A stretch of 64,000 bases of DNA, taken from positions 992,001-1,056,000 of the forward strand of contig NC_134024.1 in assembly GCF_040712315.1 (NCBI RefSeq), read 5' to 3'. Under the pieces are notes generated by a model. That model was not told the DNA's origin, did no database searches, and saw only the letters and a program-made list of their open reading frames with translations. Source of the stretch: Castanea sativa (taxonomy: Eukaryota > Streptophyta > Magnoliopsida > Fagales > Fagaceae). Every line of letters begins with the position of its first letter. Position 1 is the stretch's first letter. Shown in pieces: positions 10,219 through 22,251 of this stretch. Position numbers and translations under genes: made by a program.

Positions 10219-11835
10219 ACTCATATCTCAAACTCATTCCTAATATCTCAAAACTCTATCTCACCAACAACCCAAAACTCAAAATTCTTTGCTTGGTTCA
10301 TAACTCAAATTTGTGTTCCTCTTCATTTTTTTCCCTTTTTTAGTGAAGCCCACAACCTGCCCAATACTCAGAACGGTAACCCGTGTGTCCTCTAAGCTAA
10401 TATAAAAATTGTTTAAAAACAATTTCCTTCTTTCCCGCACACTCTGACTCTAGCATTTCAACAAATACCTTCTCCCCAAAACTCCAACACTCTCCGGATC
10501 CATCTCCAGCACCTCTCACACACTCCAATTTCTATCTCTAACACACTTCATCAAATACCCATCTCCCTAATCTCCAACACACTGCATATTCCATCTCTAG
10601 CACGAGTACCCATCTCCGCAAATACCTATCTCCAGAAAACAGAGAGACCCATCTCGTCATCTAGATCGCAGACCCATCTGTAGCGAAGTTCGAAGCTTCT
10701 ATTCTTCTCCAGTAAAAGTTGAAGACCATCTCTAGCAAAAATCAAAGATTATCAGTGAGCTTTTTTTCCTTTCTCGATTGTAGTGCTCTGTTGCTCTTGC
10801 TTTGTTGGTCTTGATTTTGTTTTCTTTCTCTGCCCCAAAAGGAACACCGAAATTCATGAATGGGTTCCAAAACTCATATCTCTACTTGCTTTATTATTTC
10901 CCCCACATAAATAATTTTTCACATCAGCTGTTGCTGAAGTATAAATTTTTCACAAAACCCATAGATGTTTAACAAAGTACATAGGAGAGACACAATCAAC
11001 CAAGTTGATGAAATTTTTCCACAAAATTTATATTAAATGAAACAGAGCATAGTGGGTTTATAGAGGGAGCGAGAGAAAATGTTTTTACCTGAGCAGTACA
11101 AGGATCGGATTCTTAAACCTGTGTCGGTGCCGGTATCGGATGGTTATGTCGAGGTGTGCTCATTTCTAGCTGGGATGGTTTCTTCTTCCTCTCAATTTGT
11201 GCTGGGTTAAGAGTAGCTTGTGAAAATATGGAACAAGTGAGAGGTCTGAGCAATCTCTCATTTGTTGTAAGGAGTCTTAACTGTCTCTAATATTCTTTCA
11301 AATATGGGTATTTTGGGTGAGCAACCTGAACAGCCCATGTTAACTTATAAAATTCTCCCTCCATGCTCTAGAAGAGCCAATCACCGACATTAAGTTGACA
11401 AATATTCCTCGATTCATACCTTCTTGATTAGTGTAAGACCCTTTTCTTCTTTTAATAAATTAAATGATAAAATATTTTTTTTTCTACAAAATTTTGTTCG
11501 TTTTTAATCCTTACTTTAAAATTAAAATTTTATTTTTACAAAAAAAAAACGTTTTTCCATTTATATAAAGTCTTCAGATCACACAAACTTTTTTAGCGTA
11601 CCACATTAAAATTCGAATTCTTATTTTTTTTCTATGCAAAATTCCAAATTTTTAATGTCATGTAGATAAAATGTCAAATTACTATTCTTAATTTTTTGAG
11701 ATATTATAACTTTTTAAATTTGAATAATGAAAAATCAAATTTTGACTAGAGTTTATGGATGAATTTTTTTTTTAAAAAAAGTAAAAAACCCCAAAAAAAA
11801 GCACATAATAATTTTCGTTGATTATTACCTGCATG
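10219..11835. other. Intergenic; strand-skewed CT-rich block at 10430-10745
   Basis: 10430-10745 is C/T/A-rich and G-poor on the plus strand and repeats CATCTCCA/CATCTCTAGCA-like units irregularly; it could be an old untranslated leader or a decayed simple repeat. The rest is AT-rich with long homopolymers. I see no gene. Confidence 0.4.
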
Positions 11836-12426
11836 CTATGAAGCACGGGTGCGTTTCCGGATTCAGGTGTGGGTGCGAGCGCGGGTGCAGGACTCAGCAA
11901 TTTTTGAAAAAGTTGGATGCGGGTGCGGCGATGAAAAAATTCTTAAAAATATTTTTATTTATATTTTTACTATTAAAATATTCTTAAAAAACACATTACT
12001 ATGCCTTAATTCACAAAACAAAGAAAGAAGAAGGAAAGAAACACAAAACACAAAACACAACAAAAAAAAAAAACACAAAAGAAGTAATAAATATTCAAAA
12101 TAAAATTAAGGAATGACAAATTTAGGATGTTTGGGCCTCATTCAAAGCCGATTTCGGCTGTTCCGGCGTGATTCAAGGCAGATTTTGGCCATTTCGGTAC
12201 GTTTCAGTCGTCGGTCGATTCGATTGATACGGCTTGATTCTGGCCGAATCTTCCCGATTCAACGCGAATCGAAGCCGATTCAACGCGAATCGAGCCGAGT
12301 CGGTACGAATCGAGCCAAGTCGGCATGAATTCGTGAAAAAAAAAAACCTCAAACGCGGAACCGACGCGCAGGCAACCGTGTCGGACTCTGGTGCAACACC
12401 CTCCCAACTGCGTCTGTGCTTCATAG
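11836..12426. mobile_element. hAT-like non-autonomous DNA transposon (591 bp)
   Basis: Terminal inverted repeats: CTATGAAGCACGGGTGCG on the left and, reverse-complemented, CTATGAAGCACAGACGCAG on the right. Flanked by CCTGCATG (11828-11835) and CCTACATG (12427-12434), an 8-bp target duplication with one mismatch, the length used by the hAT superfamily. The interior is unusually GC-rich for this window and repeats CGATTC/GAATCG motifs (12170-12320). No transposase is encoded. It sits at the exon edge of the MCA relic next door. Confidence 0.75.
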
Positions 12427-12434
12427 CCTACATG

Positions 12435-12800
12435 CGAAACTCTTAGACCAAAGAAATCAATGGCACGAGACGAAGATAGCGATCAATATCAACTTGGACT
12501 TGCCGGAACTGATACATTACGTTCCACCCCATGGCAAGCATGTAAAGGTAGCTCTTCTCTCTGCAACTTTCCACCAACTCAAGTGCTTTCCTCAGTGCCT
12601 CTTCCAAACCATCCAACAGTTCCTTCGTCGCCGGGAAGTTCATCAGGTCCGTTGATTTCAGCTTCTCCAACAAGTTCCCTATCAGCCTCACATGCTTCGC
12701 TAGTTGCTTGCAGTTCTTGCAATGTGTGGTGGTGTTTTGAGCTGATAATACGATCATATTGCTTAGGTCTAAGGCGTCTATTCCTGATTATGGTGGTGCT
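12435..12800 (-). pseudogene. MCA-type (mid1-complementing activity) N-terminal exon relic
   Basis: MCA proteins are plant plasma-membrane calcium-influx proteins with a helical N-terminal domain. The minus-strand frame contains HCKNCKQLAKHVRLIGNLLE, then ELLDGLEEALRKALELVESC, then SYLYMLAMGWNVMYQF and IDRYLRLVPLISLV, in the order I know from MCA1/MCA2. The frame is open from 12757 to 12443. Upstream, SGIDALDL precedes in frame but stops (TAA) break the segment expected to read DVANVAQL. At the 3' side the frame ends in TAA where VDNAR or VDE is expected. The hAT-like element follows directly. Only one exon is visible; no other MCA exons were found nearby, so this is a fragment. The family call rests on remembered sequence and is fairly firm. 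Confidence 0.75.
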
Positions 12801-12850
12801 TATGCATAGCTCAGCATGTTGCTCCGGTGCAATAGGAAGTGATATATAGC

Positions 12851-13729
12851 TACACAGAGAAGAAAGAGTACTTATAGAAGTGACATATTGATTGGGTTCT
12901 TGTTTGTTATTCTAGCTATCTTGTTTTTGGGGTTTTGTTGCTTTTCCTTCTTTCTTTTTCTTTTGGGATGAATGAACGAATGAGTCTTTACTTTATCTTT
13001 TCCTTCCCCCCTCTTGTTAAGTTATGCCTGCTTTCTCTCTCTTTTTGATGTGTTAATAGTTGTGTATTGTTAAGTAATGATTAATGAATAATGATAGGGA
13101 CTACAAATTTGACTAATGTACTTATGTCTCAACTCAATCCCTCAACTTTTATTTTATAAAAATAAAAAATATATAAAATATATCAACTTTTAAGAATATA
13201 AAATTAAAAAAATTAATAATTTTGTTTTCACTATGCTTGATGTAACCTATCAATTACCTTTAATATTATGCTTTGTAGATTTTTGTAGTAAAATAGTAGT
13301 ATCTTTAATAGTGTTAGCAATAGTGTCCTATATTACATCACATGATTAAGATGATTGATATTTAACCTAAATTGAAATAAAGTGCAACCAAGTTATAACC
13401 TTAATTGTTACTTGTTTGTATTAATGTTTGGTTGGATAAAGTTTGGCTGCAACCCAATTTGAAAGAATTCCTCCAAACTAGACTAAGTGACACCTTATGA
13501 AGCTAACATTTGTCTTGGGCATGCACATAACCATTTACCTAACCCACCTAACCACATTCAAAACACTTAACTACTCTCTCTCTCTCTCTCTTTGATATTT
13601 AATTCTTTGCACATCCACTACAAAAATAAGTTCTTAGATTTTTGTATTTCAAAAGCATATAGTTTATATATTTTTTTTATAAAAAGTGCAAAAATACCAT
13701 TCGAGGTTTGGAGTTTATATGAATGAGAA
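12851..13729. other. Intergenic, AT-rich, with (TC)n
   Basis: A (TC)n tract at about 13572-13592. Nothing else recognisable. Confidence 0.5.
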
Positions 13730-13849
13730 AATCACGTAGTCATCATGTAATCAATAACATGTTGGGAATTAACGTGTTGGCAATGTGTAATCACGTAGTC
13801 ATCATGTAATCAATAACGTGTTGGCAATGTGTTGGAAATTAACCCGAAA
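13730..13849. repeat. Tandem duplication, about 60-bp unit, two copies
   Basis: ATCACGTAGTCATCATGTAATCAATAA starts at 13731 and again at 13790, each followed by C(A/G)TGTTGG. A related ATCACATGATCGGTAACGTGAT lies at about 14252. Confidence 0.85.
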
Positions 13850-14290
13850 TTCTCAACTTGTGAGAAACAAAAATAGAGAAAATACACGTCAAAGAAAAAA
13901 CAATCACACGCACAAGACAACATTTACGTAGTTTGGCAATTTGCTTACGTTCACGGAGTTGCAAGGATTTCACTATTATCAGGGAAAAATATAAAGTGCG
14001 GCAGTTTCAATCTCTCAAGAACGACAACAACATAAAACCCTAATCATCAAAAAACAGCTTTTACATCCTGCGCACAGGATTTACAATGGGCTACAAAACG
14101 AGCCAAAAAAACACGCAATATTATTCAGATCGGGTCGTCAACCGGATCAAACATAACTAAGCTCCACAAAACCCAACACAATGGAGAGAAATATATTGTA
14201 GCCATCATGTGCCTGCATTAAGAAAACTCAGTAACTGATACATGTCACTAATCACATGATCGGTAACGTGATTTTCTCCCCAATAAGAAC
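13850..14290. mobile_element. Probable LTR-retrotransposon fragment
   Basis: Contains ACGTAGTTTGGCAATTTGC and ACGTTCACGGAGTTGCAAGG, a stretch I associate with Ty1/copia-type plant LTRs (usually ACGTGGTTCGGC..ACGTCCACGGAG). Boundaries and target duplication are not resolved. The assignment is tentative. Confidence 0.4.
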
Positions 14291-14797
14291 TAATGGAAGT
14301 TAGTTTTAGCTCTTAGGGGCCAATTCCGGGGTTTTGTAAATCAAACTGTTTAAAAATAATTTTTTGCGTTTAAGCCTTAAAAAAAAATTTTAATTAGCAA
14401 ATTTTCATGTACAAGTTCTCATTAAAATTGATGTATTTTTAAAAAATAAAAAGTTAGAAAATTAAAAATTGATTCTATCCCCAGTGTAAATAAATAATAT
14501 ATGATTTTTCAATTTAAGACTGGACCGACCGCTTTTAATTTTATTTTAAATTCAGAACCAACCCAATTCAAAATTGTACATGTTCTTCTAAACAATCCCA
14601 CAGACTCATAAAGGGACCATGTGTGGAATACAGAGTTACGGGCGAAACCGCGAAAGCGCCTCTCTCAGAAGTCAGAGGTCAAAGCTTGGCAGAATACAAA
14701 CTACAAAGCCTCCCTTTTTTCTTATATTCTGTTACTTCCACTATCCCCAGGTAACGACATTCCAAAAACTCTCTCACACTTTCTCTATTGCTCTACA
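14291..14797. promoter_or_regulatory. Upstream region of the PMT pseudogene
   Basis: About 500 bp of AT-rich DNA before the putative ATG at 14798. The last 100 bp are C/T-rich, consistent with a leader. No clear TATA box could be assigned. Confidence 0.3.
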
Positions 14798-17700
14798 ATG
14801 GCTATCACAGTCCCAAACCTAATCAAAGAAAGAAAATTCCCATTCATATTGACCCTCTCAGTACTACTCCTCCTCTGCTTCGCATTCCTGATCTTCACCA
14901 ACACCAAATCAAATCCTTACCTTCTCTTCTCTACTTCCACCGCCTCCGCCTCGGCAAAACGACGGCGTCTCTGCCGCCGCTGCTGTTGCGGTGATCAATG
15001 CGGATCCGAATTCCCCTCGTATTGATTGGAAGCTGCGTAAAGGTACCGTGGCCGTTGATTTCATACCGTGTTTGGATAATTTCAAGGCGTTGAAGGCGCG
15101 GAGACATATGGAGCACCGTGAACGCCATTGCCCCGACCCGAACCCGCGTTGCTCGGTTCCTCTTCCCTCGGGTTATCGGATCCCTCTTCCGTGGCCTAAG
15201 AGCAGAGACATGGTAAGGTGAGACTTTTTGTTTCCGTCGTTTTTTTACCCCCTTTAAAACGACTGCGTTTTCGTACCTGAATTGCATTGCATGCCATATT
15301 CGATGCTTAGGGAAGAGTTTAATTTTGAAGCTATAGAGTATAAAGATCGATCTTGATGAATTTGGAAAAGCTTAATTTTTTTTTTTTGAAGCCTTCAGTT
15401 TCTGCATTGACTACGAGTTTGAACCATTACTTATAATTTGATAAATTATCCATTGTCTCAAAAGCTTAATCTATTAGGAAATGGTGAATTGCTTTTTTGT
15501 TTTTGCCAATTGTATTGAAAATTTTATTTGTTAAAGCTAATTTGCTAGAGCAAAATATACTGGTCCTTTAAAGGAAATCTGGTTTACCGAGACAAGTGAT
15601 GAGGCATTCTTTTGAAATGGAATTTAGCAGACTTTACTATTTGGTGGCAAATGATTCAATTATAAGCAAAATTTTGCTATAACAGTTGATTCATTGGAAA
15701 CTGAAATGATTTTCATTATGCGAGCTAATTTTATGGAGCAAAAAATAAGGAATGAAAATACATCACTTGTGGTTATTATATCTAAATTGAATTTTGTAAT
15801 GACAACTAGTCTAGTTGATCAATGGTAGACTGAATTACAGAATTTCTTGTTTGGATTTAATAAGAATGATGATGCATTCTTTTGTTTTTTATTCCCAGGT
15901 ATGGTATAATAATGTCCCTCACCCAAAGCTTGTTGAGTACAAGAAGGACCAAAACTGGGTGCGTAAGTCTGGCGATTTCCTTGTTTTCCCTGGAGGTGGC
16001 ACTCAATTCAAGGATGGAGTTATTAGCTACGTTGAATTTATAGAAAGGGTATACCATTTTACTGCTTTAAGTTTAAAAGCTTATGAATTTTGCCAACTAA
16101 ATTAGTATCTATTTATTTCTTCTCCATCTTGAATATGTGAAGATAGAAACAAACTATGCAAGTGGTAGTGATAAGATTTTTGCAAAAGTCCAGTGCAAAA
16201 CAAGGATATTTGGCTCTCTTTTGGAGGATTGACCCTTCATTTATGTCTTACTCGTCAATGTACGAATAAAAATCATTTGTCCTATTCTTATTGTTCCACA
16301 TTATGCTCCAGTATCTGCAGTATGCCATGTGTGTGTGATTCTTTTGTCCCATTTTTAACTTTGGTTACTTTATGAGGAGGAAAAAAGAAGGAATGTACAG
16401 CAGGCTGCGATTGGTGGAGCATAAAGTGAAACTCTCATAGTAGGATAGATTATATTTATATATTAAAACTGAATCTGTTATGATTGGAATTAATGGAATT
16501 TTTCTTGAAGACTATTGAATGAATTTTTTTATCTATTGTGTTACTCTAGACTTTACCAACTGTTGAATGGGGGAGGCACATCCGGGTTATATTAGATGTT
16601 GGTTGTGGTGTTGCTAGTTTTGGTGGCTATTTACTGGACTAAAATGTTATTACCATGTCATTTGCTCCAAAGGATGAGCATGAAGCTCGTATATGCTTGC
16701 TCTTAAACGAGGAATTCCCGCTACTCGTCAGTCATTGGAACAAAAAAGCCGACATTTCCAGACAATGCATATGATTTGATTCATCGTGCATGATGCAGGG
16801 TTCACTGGGATGCAGATGGTACTTTGTGCAACTGTTTTTCGCTTTTAATTCTGAAGTACTATTTTGTATTCATTGACTGTGTTTTGTCTCTTTGGTTGTA
16901 AATATTAGGTGGGAAACCATTATTGGAACTCAACAGAATTCTTAGGCCTGGTGGCTTTTTTGTGTGGTCTATCGTGACAATGAAAGAGATCAGAATATAT
17001 GGAAGGGTTTGTGTTTTTTGGCCTTTTTAAGATTTACCAATATGAGATATAGAAAAACTTGAATAGGTGTCTGGTTGATCAAACTTAGACATTCTCATTT
17101 AATGATTCTTGCAGCTATGGTGGCTTTGACCAAATCAATTTGCTGGAAAGTTGTGGCTAGGCCAATTGATTCATCTGGAATTGGGCTTGTAATATACCAA
17201 AAGCCTGTCTCACCTTCCTGCTATGAAAAACGAAAAAATAAAATTACCCACCATTATGTGATCAGAAAGATGGGAAAAACAGTTCATGGTATATTTCCCG
17301 TAGCATATTCTCTCCATCACATTAACATTGCTGCAGCTATTTTTAATGCTATTGGCGCATTGCCTGAGAATCAATTTTTAGAATACTTTTCAAAAAAATT
17401 TCTGTATTTGTGCTAATCTTTTCTATATTTCTGTGGTAGGTATGTGCCTCTCAGTCATTGTCTTTCTTTGCTTCCAGTTGATAGTATGGGTAACTTGTTC
17501 AGCTGGCCCGTGCCCTGGCCCAAGAGGCTTAGTAGTAAACCTCCAAGCCTATCAACTGAATCAGGTGCTGTAGAAATGTTCTATGAGGACACAAAACATT
17601 GGTCTGACCTTGTATCGGATGTTTATTTGAATGACCTTGCCATAAATTGGTCGAGTGTGAGGAATGTGATGGATATGAATGCTCACTATGGAGGGTAAAG

Positions 17701-18597
17701 TATACAAAGTTAGCAATATGTTAACTCCATTTTTCTTCATTTTTGTTTGTTTTGTTAGTTAATCATTAGTCTCTAGCTTTTCCCTTACTCTCAGTGTTCT
17801 CTCTCCTTAAATGTGAAGATGCAAGGGGAGGGCTCTATATTTTAATAGCTGGACTTAAAAATAATCTATTCTTTTTTTCTTCTCTGACTTCTATTCTGCA
17901 AGGAGTAAATGGCATACTGCAGGATCACCCCTCATCTATTCTTTAAACCGAATGTGATTTTGTTTTTTTTCAGATTTGCTGCAGCACTTATTGATCTACC
18001 TGTTAGGGCAATGAATGTCATCCCCATTGATGTACCAGATACTCTGTCTATTATATTTGACAGAGGGTTGATTGGAATCTATCACAACTGGTGTGAGTCT
18101 TTAAACACCTATCCTCGAACTTATGATCTACTGCATTCCAGATTTCTCTTCAGAAATCTTACACAAAGGTAGAACAACGATTTGGTTCACTGCCCTTTTA
18201 ACCTATGGCGATTGCTACCTCATAACCAATATGGGAATTGTTTTATGAATGGAAATAGAAATATGAAAATTGTGTTTCTCTATTTGGCTCAAATAAATTT
18301 TTACCCCAAAAAAGAAAAGAAACGCTAAACCTAAATCAATATTTTTCAGTTCGACTTTATTTGGTGATCTGAGATATTTGCTATTTTTCCAGATGTGATG
18401 TCTTAGATGTAATCGTTGAGATGGATCTCATCCTGAGACCAGGTGGATATCTTGTGGTTCAGGACAACATGGAAATTATTAATAAGCTTAGTCCTATCTT
18501 GCATTCACTTCATTGGTCACTAACACTGTATAAGGATCAGTTTCTCGTTGGTAAGAAAGGTTTCTGGCGTCCCACATTTGGAGAAACTAAATCATGA
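14798..18597 (+). pseudogene. PMT-family (pectin-type) SAM methyltransferase pseudogene, eight exons
   Basis: PMTs are Golgi type II membrane proteins; QUA2-like members methylate pectin. Exons by splice sites: 14798-15211, 15899-16048, 16550-16818, 16909-17006, 17115-17288, 17440-17694, 17974-18168, 18393-18597. The N-terminus has a short cytosolic part and a hydrophobic anchor (LTLSVLLLLCFAFLIF). Family marks follow: VDFIPCLDN, HRERHCP, PLPWPKSRDM, FPGGGTQF, SAM motif ILDVGCGVASFGGYL, MSFAPKDEHEA, LLELNRILRPGGFF, VRNVMDMNAHYGG, FAAAL, GIYHNWCESLNTYPRTYDLLH, ending FWRPTFGETKS. Lesions: a 1-bp shift near 14957, TAA at 16640-16642 in exon 3, several indels at 16690-16800, a small deletion near 16965 where ATPV is expected, and a shift near 17245. 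Introns are retained, so this is a duplicated, not retroposed, copy. Exons 6-8 remain clean. Confidence 0.9.
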
Positions 18598-20770
18598 ATA
18601 GAGCTGATCATTTATCACTGTACAATCTTACTTTTAGTTTTATATGTTCTATAGACAACTACAAAGAAAGATAAAAATTAGAAAAAGAAAAGGAGGATAA
18701 CACATTCCTTTTACTTTTATTACAAAAGGCTCTTATAGTAACTAAATTTAAATTGATGTCCTTTATTTTTGTCAAAGTGTCAATTCAATAGACATGGCAT
18801 TAATTTGTGGTAGCAATGAAGAGATGATGTGATAGTTGAGGATTTGTGTTCGGATCGGCCTTTTGTTATTGTATGCAATTCTTATATTCATTACTCATGT
18901 ATAATCTAATTATAATATTAAATAATAATTTTTTTGGTGGTAATTATTAAACAGTAATAGTAGTGCGAATGGGTTTTTTTTTTTTTAATTTTTTTTTTAT
19001 TATCGAATCTTTCCCCTTCCAAGAGTTGGATGCAAGACTGCCTCTTATAAAACTGGGTAAGTAGCACAGAATTGGCACTTAGTATTTCTAAGTGTAGATG
19101 TTAAAGAAACATTGATTTCAATGAATATGATGAGCTTTGGAGTATCACAGGTGGACCTTTCTTTGGGGATGTTATCACATGTCAATTAGCCCATTGTGAT
19201 GATTCTCTGATGTTCCCCATCTTTTAAACCTTTCTTTCATGAACCTAAACATGAGCAGGTCATTTTTATTAGAACCCATCTCTTCTCCCTTTTGTGTATG
19301 AGAGCTTGTTTCTTAATAAAAAGAAAAGAAAAGTTAGGCACCCATCCCACTCAATGAAATTTTGGTCCTGTAGGAGTTATTGGCCATTTCATGTTATGCA
19401 TAAAACATATATTTTTCATGTCAACATCACGGTGTATTGATGAAATAACTCATGATTATCATATGGATTAAAATAATGTTCAGAGTCCAAGCTTAACACA
19501 TTTAATCATTACATGTCTTAATTCATCATGTTTCTTCACGTCATTTTAAAATCTCATTCAAGAAAATGCTTAAACATAAATAAAAAATATCATCAAAATT
19601 CAGCATATTGTGCAAAATTTAGAATGAAACTAGAACATAAATAAACTAGGTTTAGATGCTTAGATGCATGCACCTTCTTTTTTGCGAATGGTTTAGTAGC
19701 AGATTATCTCTAAAAATTTAGAATAGGTTGCTGCCCTTCTTCCCCCCGGATCAATCCACATATATACGGCTTGCTTTGATGAAAATATTATGCGCGTTGA
19801 TGTTCTTGTTGTTGATTGAACGTAAACAACTCAATACCTTTGGGGTTTGTGGATGGAAAATTCTTAGAATGTCTTCAAAATTGTTTAAAAAAAGGGAGTT
19901 TAATTCAGCAGATGTCTAAAACTTCCAGAACTGGTCTATATAATTTTAAATAAAAAATAATTGCAGATTTATTATTTGATCAATAAACTTATTTTTTAAA
20001 CACAATTTTAGATTACAAAAACTTGAAATTTTAACATTTATTTGATGACATAACAATTGATATTTGATCTTCTTGAAATTTTGCAAGCATGAGAATATAA
20101 TAAGAACATGCAATCCGATAGTTAGATTTCAAAATTCACATTCAATATAAAAGATATATAAGAAATTTGTAAGGTTTCCCTTCAAGTTAGTTCGGAGAGA
20201 AACTTTATTCACTGATAAAGTCCCATTCCAAATGACATGGCACTAGCTGAATTTTTCTCTAATCGATTACAAGATCATACAGTTCATTCTCTCCCTTGCT
20301 AATTAAAACCAGAAAGGATGGAAAGGATTGCAAAGACCATTTTTTTTCTTCTGCATCTCTTAGAAATATTTCTAGATAAGCTGCCAAATTGTCCAACTCT
20401 CTTATCTGTCCTAGTATGAGAACAAGTTCCATGCCTTGCCTAACAATAAAAGCTCCATTAATTTTTTTTTTCAGATCTACGAAAACATAAATAAACTTTG
20501 GTTGTGCCTCTAACTCTTTGAGGGCTGAGGCACCAAAAAAGTATCAAGGCATTACAAGATGATCACAAAAAGATAATAGAAAAATGTTAAACAGCACGTA
20601 AATGAAAATTTCACTGTCACTTGATATAAAAAAAGTGTAAACAACTTTTGTTATATACCATAGCCGACTAAACCAAGCTTCACATTGCTCGGATGGAGCT
20701 CTATCGGTAAAGCTCTCCTTTTTATTTTTCAAGATTTTATTCTACTACATTTTTTTTTCTCCCCCTCTCC
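18598..20770. other. Intergenic, AT-rich, no gene seen
   Basis: Long T runs near 18975-18988 and 18993-19001. Short open frames (19728-19919) lack any recognisable motif. Confidence 0.45.
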
Positions 20771-20774
20771 TTTT

Positions 20775-20862
20775 TCCTTATATAAGCACCACTCTTCTCC
20801 ACTTTCTCCCTCCAATGTATAAAACTTCTTTTGCACCACAAGATATAAGTGGTGCAAAAGAA
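20775..20862 (+). promoter_or_regulatory. TATA-like box followed by a 14-bp perfect hairpin
   Basis: CCTTATATAAGCACC lies at about 20776-20790 after a C/T-rich run. About 40 bp on, TTCTTTTGCACCAC (20826-20839) pairs exactly with GTGGTGCAAAAGAA (20849-20862) across a 9-base loop. This could be a promoter with a structured leader, or the remains of a small inverted-repeat element. No gene follows that I recognise (frames at 20849-21067 and 20961-21170 have no known motif). Confidence 0.4.
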
Positions 20863-22070
20863 TTCTCAGCAACTCATTTCACAACGCCAAATGGTCCGCA
20901 TTTATGATGAAAAATCACAAAACATAGAAACTAATTATAAAACACCACAAAGAAAAGCCAATGCCGTGTCCATTCTCAGTCTATGTGCATGTGCAATTTC
21001 TCAGTGGTTCACTCCTGAAAGAAGGAGTACACCAAATAATGAGAGAAATTCAGTGTTTAGTTCATAAAGAAGTAAAATGGAAAGAAAAATTTTCCATGTA
21101 TCACCAAGTAATGAATTTTTTCTTGTCAATAAGTCTAGTGGAAAAAAAAAATTCATTGTTGAGGTGGTAAATGATTAGAGTATAATAAAAGTAAATAGGA
21201 AAAAATAAAAAAGGACCAGGATCTTCCCGCACAAGCAAAAGTGAAAAATTTCAGTCCATTCAAGCAAATATCAATAAAATTGCGTTCCGTTGATATTACA
21301 TTATATCGTAATATTACATTATTGTAATTTTATGTTAATATAATTTCGATATAAAAATATAACATTACATTGTTTATAAATGTGATGAGATTAAGATAAT
21401 ATGATATATTTTGTAATTTTAGATTATAATAATGTTAGAAAAAAATAAACTAAAAATTTAATATCACATTATTGTAATGTGCGTCATGTCAAGCAAAGCA
21501 AACACTCCATCAAAACACTGACAATTAAGCGTGATATGTACAACGTACTGAAAATAACTCGATAGCTAGAACAAAATGTATAAATTCACATAACAACTGT
21601 CTGATAATAGGCTGACATATATAAACTACATGAGTTTGCAGTACATAAGAGTTGGCTGTACAATCGTGAAAATTTTCCTACGTCAAATGCTATCAATTTG
21701 CCAAAACAAAAAGAAATTCCAAGTTTACTGGTCATCGGCATCATGAGGTTAGGTAGAGATTATAAAAAATAAAGACAAAAAATGAGAAAGCTCTCAAAAG
21801 TGCACCTAAAGTGCACTTTTAATTATAGATAGGACTCTTATTAATATATAACCTTGAGTGCACCTAAAGTGCATATATTAGTAATTCCTATTTTTAATTA
21901 TAGATGCTACCAAATCCAAATCCGTACACCTTTTATTTCAAAAATGTAAAATTCTACTAGTCTAAGAACCATACCCGTCCGTTCGATCAAATCCACCACC
22001 ACGTGTACCAAATCCTACCCCTTGCTTACCTGGAATCCACTGGTAACCCACATGTGGAATGGTTTTTTTA
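20863..22070. other. Intergenic; small palindromes, no gene recognised
   Basis: 21794-21822 holds AAAAGTGCACCTAAAGTGCACTTTT, a near-perfect palindrome; the GTGCACCTAAAGTGCA core recurs at about 21853-21870. 21280-21480 is a very AT-rich block with repeated ATTACATTAT. Confidence 0.45.
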
Positions 22071-22251
22071 TTTATTTTTTTTGAGAAACTATTGGTGGAG
22101 TAGTGAGTCAATGACATTGACTAGAATTTAATTTTACAATCCAATATTGACCAACACTTGCTAGTCCCTGTTAAGAAAAAAACACTCGTTAGTCTCTCCC
22201 TCTTTTGTCTATAGGAGTTCAAGAGCTGGAAGTTGATCCATCAAGATCTCC
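22071..22251 (+). repeat. Duplicated 5' segment, left copy
   Basis: Blocks ATTGGTGGAGTAGTGAGT, TTTAATTTTACAATCCAATATTGACCAACAC, AGTCTCTC and AGGAGTTCAAGAGCTGGA..GATCCATCAAGATCTCC recur in the same order at 23290-23430. The right copy is the unoccupied version of the site where the Mutator-type element sits. Both lie upstream of the pseudokinase-KEN frame. Confidence 0.8.

Noticed and set aside
12113..12424. Overlapping frames of 67-83 residues on both strands
   Set aside because: Inside the hAT-like element; they reflect the CGATTC/GAATCG repeat composition.
12460..12849. Plus-strand 129-residue frame
   Set aside because: Antisense of the MCA exon, which has clear family motifs.
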